Source: Fusobacterium ulcerans ATCC 49185 (GTDB lineage: Bacteria; Fusobacteriota; Fusobacteriia; Fusobacteriales; Fusobacteriaceae). Taken from it: a DNA stretch of 64,000 nt. The notes under the pieces are model-generated. The model was not told where the DNA came from. It saw only the letters and a list, made by a program, of their open reading frames with translations, and did not search any database. The DNA lies in NCBI RefSeq assembly GCF_900683735.1, contig NZ_LR215979.1, positions 1,860,001 through 1,924,000 on the forward strand, in the 5' to 3' direction. Shown piece after piece: positions 42,355 through 51,290 of this stretch. A program made the translations under genes and the position numbers. How positions within the stretch are numbered: the stretch's first letter is position 1; the number at the start of each line of letters is the position of its first letter.

Positions 42355-43806
42355 TTATTCCATTTTATTTCTGATTGCATCTAGTTCATTTAAATTTTCT
42401 ACATCAATAACTTCAACATCTTGATCTTGAAGTTTCTTTCTGAATACTGCTATTCCTAAGTATGCCATAATAATAGAAACAATTGGATTTATTAAACTTA
42501 AAAAGGCATAAGGAAAATAAGCAAAAGTAGAAACACCTAAAGTAGCAGATTGATATGCTCCACAACCATTCCATGGAAACATAGGAGACCAAAGCGAACC
42601 TCCATCCTCCAATGTTCTAGATAGATAATATCTTTCCAGTCCCATGTCATCATAAACTTTATAATACATTCTTCCTGGAATAATATTTGCTAGATATTGA
42701 TCTGTAAGAACAAAATCACACAAAATTCCAGTCACAATAGTTGTAGCTACAAGGCTTCCAACTGAATGAATATATTTTATTACTTTTTCCAAAATTACCT
42801 CAGTAAATTTTGCCTTTTCCAGAATACCTCCAAAACATAGAGCAAAAATTATAAGAGAAATTGTCCATAACATTCCATTGACTCCACCCCTAGTAAGCAG
42901 CTTATTTACAATCTCTACATTAGTTTCCCCTACATATCCATTTTGCAAAACATTCAAAACATCCACAAGACTTGCTTTCTGAAAAATCATGGCAAGTATA
43001 CTTCCAACTGTTGTTGCAAGTAGCAGAGAAGGAATAGCAGGAACCTTCTTTACAGCTGTTATCAATACTACTATTGGAGGTATTAATAGCCAAGGGCTAA
43101 TAACAAAAGTAGTAGAAAGTGCATCTTTTATTAAGCTTATATTCTCTAAATTTATTGATGAAGTATCATATCTTAATCCTATAATCAGATACAGCAAAAG
43201 TGCTATTAAAAAACTTGGAACAGTTGTATACATCATTGATCTTACATGTAAATATAAGTCAGTTTCTGCAGTAGCAGCAGCAACATTGGTGCTGTCTGAT
43301 AGAGGAGAAATCTTATCTCCAAAATATGCTCCTGAAATAACCATTCCTGCTGTTAGTGCAGGATTAATTCCAAGACCTGTTCCAATTCCCATAAGAGCTA
43401 CCCCTATTGTCCCTCCAGAAGTCCAAGCACTTCCAGTTGCAACAGATACAATTGCACATAAAATACATCCTGTAGGCAGAAAAAACTTTGGAGAAATCAA
43501 TTCCAATCCATAAAAAATCATTGCTGGAACAGAACCTGCTAAAACCCATGAACCAATCAACATTCCCACAATCATAACAATAATCAAAGCTTCTACAGCT
43601 CTATAAACACTTTCAATCATTCCACTTCTTATTTCAAGCCAGCTGCATCCTACTTTCAATGCCATGGCTCCTGCAAGAATAGTTGAAATTACAATAGGAA
43701 TATGTGGATCTACTTTTAATACAAGCATAGAATAAACAATGATTACTGCCATTCCTACAATAGGAACCAAAGCCTCCCAAATTTTAGGTTTTCTTGCTAT
43801 CCTCAT
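42355..43806 (-). CDS. NhaC-family antiporter under a sigma-54 promoter
   Basis: A 483-residue inner-membrane protein, a paralogue of the NhaC protein at 6979-8427. It shares ATGSAWTSGGTIGVALMGIG, GAYFGDKISPLSDSTNVAAA and a C-terminal SRTLEDGGSLWSPMFPW region. Members exchange Na+ and H+, or organic acids, across the cytoplasmic membrane. The -24/-12 promoter and two upstream dyads put it under enhancer control, most likely by the NtrC-type regulator encoded next door. That is unusual for a housekeeping Na+ pump and points to solute exchange on demand. The substrate is unknown. Confidence 0.83.
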   Translation of the reverse strand: MRIARKPKIWEALVPIVGMAVIIVYSMLVLKVDPHIPIVISTILAGAMALKVGCSWLEIRSGMIESVYRAVEALIIVMIVGMLIGSWVLAGSVPAMIFYGLELISPKFFLPTGCILCAIVSVATGSAWTSGGTIGVALMGIGTGLGINPALTAGMVISGAYFGDKISPLSDSTNVAAATAETDLYLHVRSMMYTTVPSFLIALLLYLIIGLRYDTSSINLENISLIKDALSTTFVISPWLLIPPIVVLITAVKKVPAIPSLLLATTVGSILAMIFQKASLVDVLNVLQNGYVGETNVEIVNKLLTRGGVNGMLWTISLIIFALCFGGILEKAKFTEVILEKVIKYIHSVGSLVATTIVTGILCDFVLTDQYLANIIPGRMYYKVYDDMGLERYYLSRTLEDGGSLWSPMFPWNGCGAYQSATLGVSTFAYFPYAFLSLINPIVSIIMAYLGIAVFRKKLQDQDVEVIDVENLNELDAIRNKME

Positions 43807-43846
43807 ATCTTTCCCCCTTTATTTTCATGATATTTGATATAATATA

Positions 43847-43865
43847 TAGCAATTACTATGCCAAT
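43847..43865 (-). promoter_or_regulatory. Sigma-54 (-24/-12) promoter of the nhaC2 gene
   Basis: On the minus strand TTGGCATAGTAATTGCT has GG and GC separated by exactly 10 bp, with the TTGGCA and TTGCT contexts of RpoN promoters. The start point would be near 43837, about 30 bp before the ATG, and a GGGGG ribosome site fits between. Confidence 0.75.
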
Positions 43866-43921
43866 AAGAAAAGATATGTTTTACTTTAAACAGCAGAGAA
43901 AATACAATTAAATTTAATTAA

Positions 43922-43966
43922 AAACAGGAAATATATTTCCCAACTTGAGAAATATATTTCCTGTTT
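43922..43966 (-). terminator. Perfect 18-bp hairpin: terminator and/or tandem enhancer sites
   Basis: AAACAGGAAATATATTTC at 43922 pairs perfectly with its complement ending at 43966 around a 9-nt loop. On the minus strand TTTTTAATT follows, so it can end the response-regulator transcript. Each arm is itself a palindrome (GGAAATATATTTCC at 43927-43940 and GAAATATATTTC at 43949-43960). Their centres are 21 bp apart, two helical turns, and lie about 97 and 118 bp upstream of the sigma-54 start. This is a typical place for NtrC-family activator sites. Confidence 0.7.
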
Positions 43967-44086
43967 CTTTATTCTTTAAAAAATAATATTTTTAGATCTA
44001 TGAAACACTTTTGCAATATAAATTTTCTCTTTTGAATTGAATTTGAAATTTTTTAAATTATATTTTATGTATCAAAGAAAGAAGTA

Positions 44087-45460
44087 TTACTCTTTAAGAG
44101 ATTGAATCCATTCTCTAAGATTATATTCTAAAATTTTATTATTTAACTGACGTTTGCTGATATCCAAGGCAGCTGCAGCCTTAGATAAATTTCCTTTGCA
44201 CTCTCTGATTTTAGAACGTATAAATTCCATTTCAAATTGGTTTCTTGCATCTCGCAAATTTTCATAAGAATGTAGACTTCCATCTTCTTCTGTGTGCTGC
44301 AGATATCTTTTTGCATTCTTAAAATATATAACAGAACCTTCTGCTAAAACTATCAAACGTTCAATTATATTTTTTAATTCTCTGATATTCCCTGGATAAT
44401 GATAGTTTTTTAAAAAATTCATAGTTTCTTCATCTATATATTCTATTTTTTTCTTCAACTCCATTTCAAATTTTTTAACAAAAAAATGAATAAAACTTTC
44501 AATATCTTCTGGTCTCTCCCGAAGAGGAGGAACATGGATAACAATTCCATTAATTCTGTATAAAAAATCTTCTCGAAGAATTCCACTCTTAACAGCTTCA
44601 TAAATATTTTTGTTAGTTGCTGAAATCAATCTGATATTGACATCCATTTTTTTACTTCCACCAACACGCTCTATTTTTTTATCTTCCAGTACTCTTAAGA
44701 GCTTTACCTGTGTATTCATTGAAACATCTGCAATTTCATCAAGAAACAATGTTCCATGGCTGGCCTCTTCAAATTTTCCTATTTTTTGTTTAATTGCTCC
44801 TGTAAAAGAACCTTTTTCATGTCCAAACAACTCTGATTCAAGAACTCCTTCTGAATATTCCTGACAATTGACTGGAACAAATGGAAAAGTATTTCTTTCA
44901 CTTTTTTCATGTATATATCTAGCTATTACTTCTTTTCCAACTCCAGATTCCCCAAGAATTAAAACAGATATATTACTTCTAGCAACTTTTTTACATATAT
45001 CTAATATATTTTGCATATCAGTATTATTTGATTCAAGCAAAGATATTTCCTTATTTTGATTTTTTAGTAAACTATTTTCTAATTTGAGCTGCTTTAACTG
45101 TAAAAACCTCTCAATATCCAGAAGTAAAGTACCTGGATCATTGCTTTTAATAAAATAATTATATGCTCCACTCTGAATTGCCTGAACTGCTGTTTCAACT
45201 GTTCCATATGCAGTAACAATAATAACTCCTACCTCAGTATCATAATCTTTTATCCAGTGAAGAAGTTCTATCCCTGTTTCATTTTTCATAATCAAATCTG
45301 TTACTACCATGTCAATTTTATGGTCCTTGATGATTTCTCTTGCTTCTGCAATACAGGAAGCCATATAAACATAATACCCCTTCTCCTCTAATATTAGAGA
45401 AAACATCTCTCTATAATCTGCTTCATCATCTACAATTAAAATTTTATAATCTGCAAGCAT
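44087..45460 (-). CDS. NtrC-family sigma-54-dependent response regulator
   Basis: 457 residues in three domains. The receiver is at about 5-120, with D11, D12 and phospho-acceptor D55 (VVTDLIM), then VTAYGT and the Lys in FIKSND. The AAA+ domain is at about 145-370: Walker A GESGVGKEVIARYIH, GSFTGA loop in GHEKGSFTGAIKQK, Walker B GTLFLDEIADV. A Fis-type helix-turn-helix closes it (LSKAAAALDISKRQLNNKI). The intact GSFTGA loop implies contact with sigma-54. It lies 13 bp after the sensor kinase, and the only sigma-54 promoter I found in the window is that of the neighbouring NhaC gene. Confidence 0.93.
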   Translation of the reverse strand: MLADYKILIVDDEADYREMFSLILEEKGYYVYMASCIAEAREIIKDHKIDMVVTDLIMKNETGIELLHWIKDYDTEVGVIIVTAYGTVETAVQAIQSGAYNYFIKSNDPGTLLLDIERFLQLKQLKLENSLLKNQNKEISLLESNNTDMQNILDICKKVARSNISVLILGESGVGKEVIARYIHEKSERNTFPFVPVNCQEYSEGVLESELFGHEKGSFTGAIKQKIGKFEEASHGTLFLDEIADVSMNTQVKLLRVLEDKKIERVGGSKKMDVNIRLISATNKNIYEAVKSGILREDFLYRINGIVIHVPPLRERPEDIESFIHFFVKKFEMELKKKIEYIDEETMNFLKNYHYPGNIRELKNIIERLIVLAEGSVIYFKNAKRYLQHTEEDGSLHSYENLRDARNQFEMEFIRSKIRECKGNLSKAAAALDISKRQLNNKILEYNLREWIQSLKE

Positions 45461-45473
45461 CTAATTCTCCTTT

Positions 45474-47477
45474 TTAAAAATGAATAGAAATAAAAAACTT
45501 TGTGCCCATCCCATATTGACTTTCAACAGAGATATCTCCATTATATTTTTTGACTTCATTATATACAAGATATAGCCCAAGCCCTGTACCATATCCTTCT
45601 CCTTTTGTTGTATAAAAAGGATCAAAAATATAAGGAAGTCCCTCCTCTGATATTCCCACTCCATTATCTTCAATTAAAAAGTGAAGAGAATCCTCTGCAG
45701 AAGAAATAGAGATTTGTATCAAATTATCATCTTTGGTAATTGAAAAAGCATCAATTGCATTTTCAATAAGGTTAATCAAAATAATATTAACAGCTTCTGC
45801 ATTTAAAGTTACCATAGGGTTTCCCTCTAAGTTGACATGGTACTTGATTTTTTTAGCTTTTAATTTTGTTTCCATTAAAGTCATTATATTACTTACTATT
45901 GTTTCAATGTTTTCTTGAGTACATTTATCAGATGCTGTTCTTGAAAATCTAAGTAAATGTTCAATCAGATTATTAACTCTTTGAATTGAATTTTCCATCA
46001 TACTTATAGCTTTTTCCTGTGATTTATTAGATACTTTCATTTTAATAAGATAAATTCCATTCCTTATTGTTCCCAGAGGGTTTCTGATTTCATGTGCCAA
46101 ACCAGCTGATATCTGACCTATGGTTATCATTTTATTTTCTTGATGAAGCTTTCTCTCTATAATAAGTTTTTCTGTTATATCTTCTATACTTAAAATTCTA
46201 AGTTTTTCTTCTCTTGAAATATAAGGAGAAAGTTTAACTTCATAACATCTATTTTTTAATGTATTTCTAAATTTAAGACTAAGATCTTCCTTCCATTGAG
46301 GATATTTTGATATTTCCAATAATTCAGATAAAAAAGAGAATTCAAAAAGACTTTTTTCCACTACATCCTTCCTACTCTGAGAAAGCAAAGTCAAAGAGGC
46401 ACGATTACATTCTATCACTACACAAGCTTCATTGATAATAAACAGAGCTATGTCCAGATTATTCAATATCATACTGATATTTTTCTTATTTTCTTCAATT
46501 TCTTTTGTTTTCTCCAACACTCTTCTTTTCAGAAAATAATTCCATATATAAAGGCCTATTAAACAAATGAGCAAAATAATTGCAATATTGATAAATGATT
46601 CCAGTTCCCTCTTTTCTCCTCTTATAGATTCAGAAATTCCAAACCATTTCTGTTGAACCTTTGGCACTATATGATTTTTTTTCATCTGTAAAATACCCTT
46701 ATTAAGTATGGACAGCAATAAATCAGAATCTTTATTTACTGCCAATACTACATCCTTTTCATATAAAAGAATCACATTATATTTCTGAGTTTCATAAACA
46801 TTATACTCTTTCCAATAGGTAGAAATAACAACTTCATCTCCAATTGCAGCATCAACAATCCCTTGCTGTAAAAGTTCCAAAACTGTTTTTGTATCATTTA
46901 CTAAAACAAATTGAACCATTGGTTTTCTTTCTTCTTTTAAAAAATTATTGATATATTCTGCTGCTAAATCTCCTTTTGGAATTGCTACCTTTTTCCCTGA
47001 CAATTCCATAATATCTAATATATTACTCCCATCTTTTGGAGAAATAACAACAGTTTTTAATCGATATATTGGGATAGAAAAATTAAATTCCTTTGCTCTG
47101 CTTTCACTGGGAAACATATCTCCCACATCAATCTTATGCTCTCTCAAAGCTTCCATTAAATTATAAAAAGTATACATATTTATAGTAATAGGTGTTGCTG
47201 TTTCAATTGACAAAAAGTTTACATAATCAACAATCAATCCAGCATACTCCCCTGCAGTATTATCATAATAGGAAATTGGAGGGGCAGTAATATCACTTCC
47301 CAACCTAATTGGGCTATGAAATTTCAAATAATCCCTTTCTTTTTCTGTAATAGGTGATGAATACTTCAAATATGTTGGAAGAGTTGTTCCGTATTTCATA
47401 ACTACAATTTGATTCCATAAAATAACACATACAACTACCATAATTACAAGAATGAAATGTCTTTGAATATTTTTCAT
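45474..47477 (-). CDS. Sensor histidine kinase with periplasmic solute-binding (SBP family 3-like) domain
   Basis: 667 residues. TM helix at about 8-26; extracytoplasmic domain at about 45-280 resembling amino-acid-binding proteins (IRLGSDITAPPISYYDN, SRAKEFNFSIPIY, GKKVAIPKGDLAAEYI, QQGIVDAAIGDEV); TM helix at about 290-312; PAS-like domain at about 325-440. The kinase follows: GLAHEIRNPLGTIRNG with the phospho-His, N box LINLIENAIDAF, then EDNGVGI and GTGLGLYLV. It probably senses an amino acid or organic acid and phosphorylates the adjacent NtrC-type regulator. The ligand is unknown. Confidence 0.9.
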   Translation of the reverse strand: MKNIQRHFILVIMVVVCVILWNQIVVMKYGTTLPTYLKYSSPITEKERDYLKFHSPIRLGSDITAPPISYYDNTAGEYAGLIVDYVNFLSIETATPITINMYTFYNLMEALREHKIDVGDMFPSESRAKEFNFSIPIYRLKTVVISPKDGSNILDIMELSGKKVAIPKGDLAAEYINNFLKEERKPMVQFVLVNDTKTVLELLQQGIVDAAIGDEVVISTYWKEYNVYETQKYNVILLYEKDVVLAVNKDSDLLLSILNKGILQMKKNHIVPKVQQKWFGISESIRGEKRELESFINIAIILLICLIGLYIWNYFLKRRVLEKTKEIEENKKNISMILNNLDIALFIINEACVVIECNRASLTLLSQSRKDVVEKSLFEFSFLSELLEISKYPQWKEDLSLKFRNTLKNRCYEVKLSPYISREEKLRILSIEDITEKLIIERKLHQENKMITIGQISAGLAHEIRNPLGTIRNGIYLIKMKVSNKSQEKAISMMENSIQRVNNLIEHLLRFSRTASDKCTQENIETIVSNIMTLMETKLKAKKIKYHVNLEGNPMVTLNAEAVNIILINLIENAIDAFSITKDDNLIQISISSAEDSLHFLIEDNGVGISEEGLPYIFDPFYTTKGEGYGTGLGLYLVYNEVKKYNGDISVESQYGMGTKFFISIHF

Positions 47478-47869
47478 AAAAGCCCCCTAGATCTTATGAA
47501 TCAATTAAAAATTTAATATTTTAAAAAGTATAAGAAAAGAGCTAAGATAGAATTTCTTTGTTCCTCTCAGCTCAATTTTATTTTTCTCTTTTTTTGATAT
47601 TTTAAATATTTTTAGATATCTAAAGTAGGTATTATTTACTTTAAGACTCTAAATTTCTCACTAGTTATATATTCAGTATAGCATAAAATAAGGATACTGT
47701 ATATATTCCATTTTTCTTTCAGCACAAGAAATAGTTTAAGATATTATAAAACTATCTTTAAGAAAAAATCTGAAAACAAAAAAATTTGTTAAAAAAATCA
47801 AGAAAGTGAGTTTTGCTTCAATTATGAAAATATAGGAAGAACTTTCTCTTTTTTCTTTTATTTTAAAAT
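47478..47869. other. Intergenic, no gene seen
   Basis: About 390 bp between the kinase start and the end of the XseA-like gene. It must hold the kinase promoter, but I could not fix one, and no dyad like the one at 43927 is present. Confidence 0.4.
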
Positions 47870-49201
47870 TTATTCATTATACTTTATTTTTATTCCTAAT
47901 TTTTTTAATAGTGCTTCATTAACTTTTCCAGTTTGCTGCATTTTATTATCTTTTTGAAAAGCATATATAGCTTTTTCTCCTTTATATCCTTTCCATAACA
48001 ATACTGTAAATACCTCATCTTCTGAATAAACCAATTTTTTTGTTGAAATTTTTTTAGGAAGAGTTGTTGGTATATCTATATTTTGTTTCATAAAAAAGGT
48101 AGAAAAAACTATATATCCTAGTAAAAATATTATAATAAACAAAGATATTACAAATTTTAAATTTAATTTTCTTACTTTCTCCTCTAGCCCTTTTACTTTT
48201 TTATTCTGTCTCTCTTCTCCTATTCTTTCATTTATAATTTTATTATTTTTATTTTCTAGTTTATTTTTAGTAATATTTATTATTTTTATGAGATCCTGTC
48301 CTAAATATGAAGGAGTTTGGCAATCTATATCAGCTAATTGACACAACAATCTAGAATTATCATCTGAATGCCCCAAAGCTGTTATAAATGGAATATTTAA
48401 TTTTACTATTTCATTACAAAAATCTATATCATCAAAAAGTTTCATCTTACTTCCTCCACCTTTAATGAAAACTAAGTAATCATATGAAATATTTTGTTTC
48501 TGAGCTTCACTAATTTTTTTTTCAATTTCTTTTACAAGTTCATATTCTTTCATAAATTCATAATCATTGAAGGAAGTTCTTATTATATTTTCATCACCAA
48601 CTGGTGTAAAACCAAAAAACTTTTGAATTTCATTTTTATAATTTCCATTTTTATAAAGATCATTCATTATATCAGTGTCATTAGTTCCATTATTTCCCTT
48701 TAAGCTTGTTATAATTAAAAATCTTACTTTTTCCTTTTTCTCTAATTTTGAATAAATTATATCAATTTCTTTTTTATTTTCCTTAGCTTTGATTTTAAGT
48801 AAACTTTCTTTTAATCGAATAGCACTTAAGAAATCTGGATATTCTTCAGCACTTTCAATTTTTTTAGCCTTAATTAATTTCATTTGAGTGTATAATTTTA
48901 ATTTTACAGAATATCTATCAGGAAATACTTTCAATATTCCTGTCATTTCATAATTTTCTCCATTTTTTAAATCCTTTCTAGTTTCTTCAGTAGTTAAAAG
49001 AGTTATTTTATTTTTATTAACATCTTCTAATTCATCAAAAAAATAATATGATTTTTTTTCAAGAACCATATTATATTTTCCAATCAGTGTTACTTTATTT
49101 TTAGATTTAAATTCTTCATATTCTTTATTTTCCCAGATGTTGAAACTATTAAACTTAATTATTTCTTTCTTCTTTTTTTCATAAAAACCTGTATTATCCA
49201 A
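47870..49201 (-). CDS. Membrane-anchored XseA-like protein with a C-terminal peptidoglycan-binding-like domain
   Basis: 443 residues from a TTG start with AAAGGAG upstream. Residues about 35-115 resemble the OB-fold of the exonuclease VII large subunit. Residues 155-300 keep its catalytic-core motifs: IKGGGSKMKLFDD (247-258), ALGHSDDNSRLLCQLADID (275-293) and TPS (296-298). The long coiled coil of XseA is short (about 305-347) and is replaced by a TM helix at 349-371 and a C-terminal domain (about 398-437, AIYAFQKDNKMQQTGKVNEA) like PG_binding_1. The nuclease core would be cytoplasmic and the last domain outside. This is not the housekeeping XseA. No XseB partner is adjacent. The function is unknown. 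Confidence 0.75.
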   Translation of the reverse strand: MDNTGFYEKKKKEIIKFNSFNIWENKEYEEFKSKNKVTLIGKYNMVLEKKSYYFFDELEDVNKNKITLLTTEETRKDLKNGENYEMTGILKVFPDRYSVKLKLYTQMKLIKAKKIESAEEYPDFLSAIRLKESLLKIKAKENKKEIDIIYSKLEKKEKVRFLIITSLKGNNGTNDTDIMNDLYKNGNYKNEIQKFFGFTPVGDENIIRTSFNDYEFMKEYELVKEIEKKISEAQKQNISYDYLVFIKGGGSKMKLFDDIDFCNEIVKLNIPFITALGHSDDNSRLLCQLADIDCQTPSYLGQDLIKIINITKNKLENKNNKIINERIGEERQNKKVKGLEEKVRKLNLKFVISLFIIIFLLGYIVFSTFFMKQNIDIPTTLPKKISTKKLVYSEDEVFTVLLWKGYKGEKAIYAFQKDNKMQQTGKVNEALLKKLGIKIKYNE

Positions 49202-49395
49202 TATTTTCTCCTTTAAAATTTATTTATAATTTCTTAATAAAGAGATTTTTAATTCATTTTTTTAATTTTTTTACTAGTTTTTAAGTGCTGTTATAAATTT
49301 ATTTTACTAATTTTTTTAATTTAAAACCATTCTTTTTTAAATTTTATATTTATAATCTTTTATTATTTTGTTCTATTAATGCGATTGCAAAAAAT

Positions 49396-49413
49396 AGCTG
49401 CCAATAGGCAGCT
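49396..49413 (-). terminator. Terminator of the fadA-family transcript
   Basis: AGCTGCC and GGCAGCT form a 7-bp G+C-rich stem with a 4-nt loop. On the minus strand it is followed by ATTTTTTG, about 30 bp after the adhesin stop. Confidence 0.85.
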
Positions 49414-49440
49414 GATTTTCTTCAATTATAGTATTATTTT

Positions 49441-49803
49441 TTATTTTATTGCTTCAAATATACTAATTATTTCTTCCTGTTTTTTCATATCTGCTTCTAG
49501 TTCTTTTTTAGCCTGTCCATATTTTTTTGCTAATTCTTGATATTGTGCTTTATAAAATCTATTCTCTTTTACATTTTGAATTATTTTTTCCTTTTCTACT
49601 ATTTCTGAATATACTTTTCTTTGTGAAGCTAGTGTTCTCTCTGCTTCTTCTGCTTCAGCTTTTCTTTGATTGTACATTGCTTTTTCTTCTGCCTCTAATT
49701 TTTGAAGATTGAGTTCAAGCTGTTCCAGTGTTGACATTACATCTGTTGCTGAATATGATATTGCTGATACTACTAATATACATCCTATTAACATCTTTTT
49801 CAT
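49441..49803 (-). CDS. fadA: FadA-family adhesin
   Basis: 120 residues with a signal peptide (MKKMLIGCILVVSAISYSA, cleavage near residue 19). The mature part is an uninterrupted helical hairpin with the FadA landmarks: a run of charged heptads, then RFYKAQYQELAKKYGQAKKE. FadA of F. nucleatum binds cadherins and builds filaments; paralogues (FadA2, FadA3) are common. This copy is about 9 residues shorter than classical FadA. It lies 12 bp downstream of the SurA-N-like gene and after a giant autotransporter, so the three probably form one surface-protein operon. Family firm; receptor binding not assured. Confidence 0.85.
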   Translation of the reverse strand: MKKMLIGCILVVSAISYSATDVMSTLEQLELNLQKLEAEEKAMYNQRKAEAEEAERTLASQRKVYSEIVEKEKIIQNVKENRFYKAQYQELAKKYGQAKKELEADMKKQEEIISIFEAIK

Positions 49804-49815
49804 TTTCTTTCCTCC

Positions 49816-50244
49816 TTATTTGTTCTCTTCTTTTTTCTTTGGATCTTCTACCTTTATATATTCTTTTAAAGTATCATTTATTTTATATTTTTCTACTAAT
49901 TCATTTATTACTTTTACCTTTTCTTCACCTAGTTTTTGATTAAATAATGCCTGTTGAAGTTGTGGATATACTTCTACTGTATTCTTATCTTTTAATATTT
50001 CTGTATTATTTTTATATACTTCTAATAACTCGTAATCATATATTTTTACTGTTTTCTGCGCTATTGAATTAAGATAGAATTCTATTTCCATATTAAGTTT
50101 CATTTCCTCAAGATACTTTTTTTCCTCCTCTGTATATTCTTTCTTTTCCATTTCTGCAAGGATAGCTTTTCTTACTAAAAGCTGTGCAATAGCATCCTTA
50201 TTTTCTCCTAAAGTTTCCAATTCTTTTTTTGTTAATTTAATCAT
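49816..50244 (-). CDS. SurA-N/SurA-like helical protein beside the adhesins
   Basis: 142 residues from the ATG at 50244 (GGAGGAGA site 5 bp upstream; a longer in-frame start includes that site). No signal peptide or membrane helix. The pattern LGENKDAIAQLLVRKAILAE, then EFYLNSIAQKTVKIYDYELL followed by EVYKNNTEI, resembles the N-terminal helical domain of SurA/PrsA chaperones without the prolyl isomerase part. It may be a chaperone-like partner for the autotransporter or FadA protein. The lack of an export signal argues for a cytoplasmic role. Function inferred, moderate confidence. Confidence 0.6.
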   Translation of the reverse strand: MIKLTKKELETLGENKDAIAQLLVRKAILAEMEKKEYTEEEKKYLEEMKLNMEIEFYLNSIAQKTVKIYDYELLEVYKNNTEILKDKNTVEVYPQLQQALFNQKLGEEKVKVINELVEKYKINDTLKEYIKVEDPKKKEENK

Positions 50245-50317
50245 TGTTATCTCCTCCAAGTTATTATGATTTTTTTATTTCTCTTTGTTAAAAAACTTTT
50301 TTTATAATATTTTAATA

Positions 50318-51290
50318 CTAGAATTTGTAATTGAATCTTACTCCATATTTTACTGATGAATCTTCTCTGTTTCCTTCATCTGCTGCCTCTACTTCAAATG
50401 TTACTCCCATATAGTTGGCTTTCTCCACTGTTAGTCCTACTTTTCCTATCAGTTTTCCTTCTCTTTCATCTGGAGTAATCAAGCTGTAGTATCCTTCTCC
50501 TCCATTTTTTAGTCTTGCTTTGTTTCCATCATAGTTATCTCCAAGTTCATATGCATACTTTACATCTGCTGTTACTTTTACTGATACATCATTTCCTGCA
50601 TAGATTCTTTGGGATGCTTTCACTCCTGCTCCCAGTTGTGCGCTTAAGTAGTCATTATCTTTAATCTGTACTTCAAGTCCGCCATTGCTTCCTGCGCTTT
50701 CTGTAAAACCATCTACTTTTCCATACTCTAAATCTAAATCTGCATATATATCCAATTCCCTTGATAAATCTGTATAGATAACTTTTGTTATTCTGTTATC
50801 AAGTGCTACAGAGTAAGTATTGTACTCTCCCTTATTCTCAAATGTTTCATGAAGGTTAAGCTTTCTCTCAGCTATATGTCTGTTATATCCTAGTTCTATT
50901 CTTGACAGCCATGATACTTTATGTTCTTCACTTAGATTTTTAACTCTATGTACTCCTGCTCTCAATGAATACACATCCTCTTTTGAATCATTTTCAAATT
51001 CAAATTTCGATCCTGTAAATCCTAGTGTATATCCGTATTTGCTTCCATACTCTGTTCCTTCTTTTTCTTTCATGTAAAGAAGACCCATTATCTTGTAATC
51101 ATAATCTTCTATTCCTAAAGTTGGATCTTTGTAGTCTCCATCAGTATAGATTACACTATACTTACTGCTGTCTTTAGTTAGATTGTATGATGATTCAAGC
51201 TCATAGAAAGAGTTATCAAATGCTCTGTTGATATCCTGCATTCTTCCCTGAATAGTTGAATAGATATCTCCTCTTGCTTCTGCAAGTTTT
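50318..51290 (-). repeat. Barrel-coding segment duplicated at 61681-62651
   Basis: The last 970 or so bases of the giant autotransporter gene match 61681-62651 with only about a dozen substitutions and two 1-base gaps. Upstream of this the two genes diverge quickly. Confidence 0.85.

Noticed and set aside
43922-43966. Mobile-element terminal repeat
   Set aside because: The 18-bp arms are only 9 nt apart and lie where a terminator and activator sites are expected. No element body is present.
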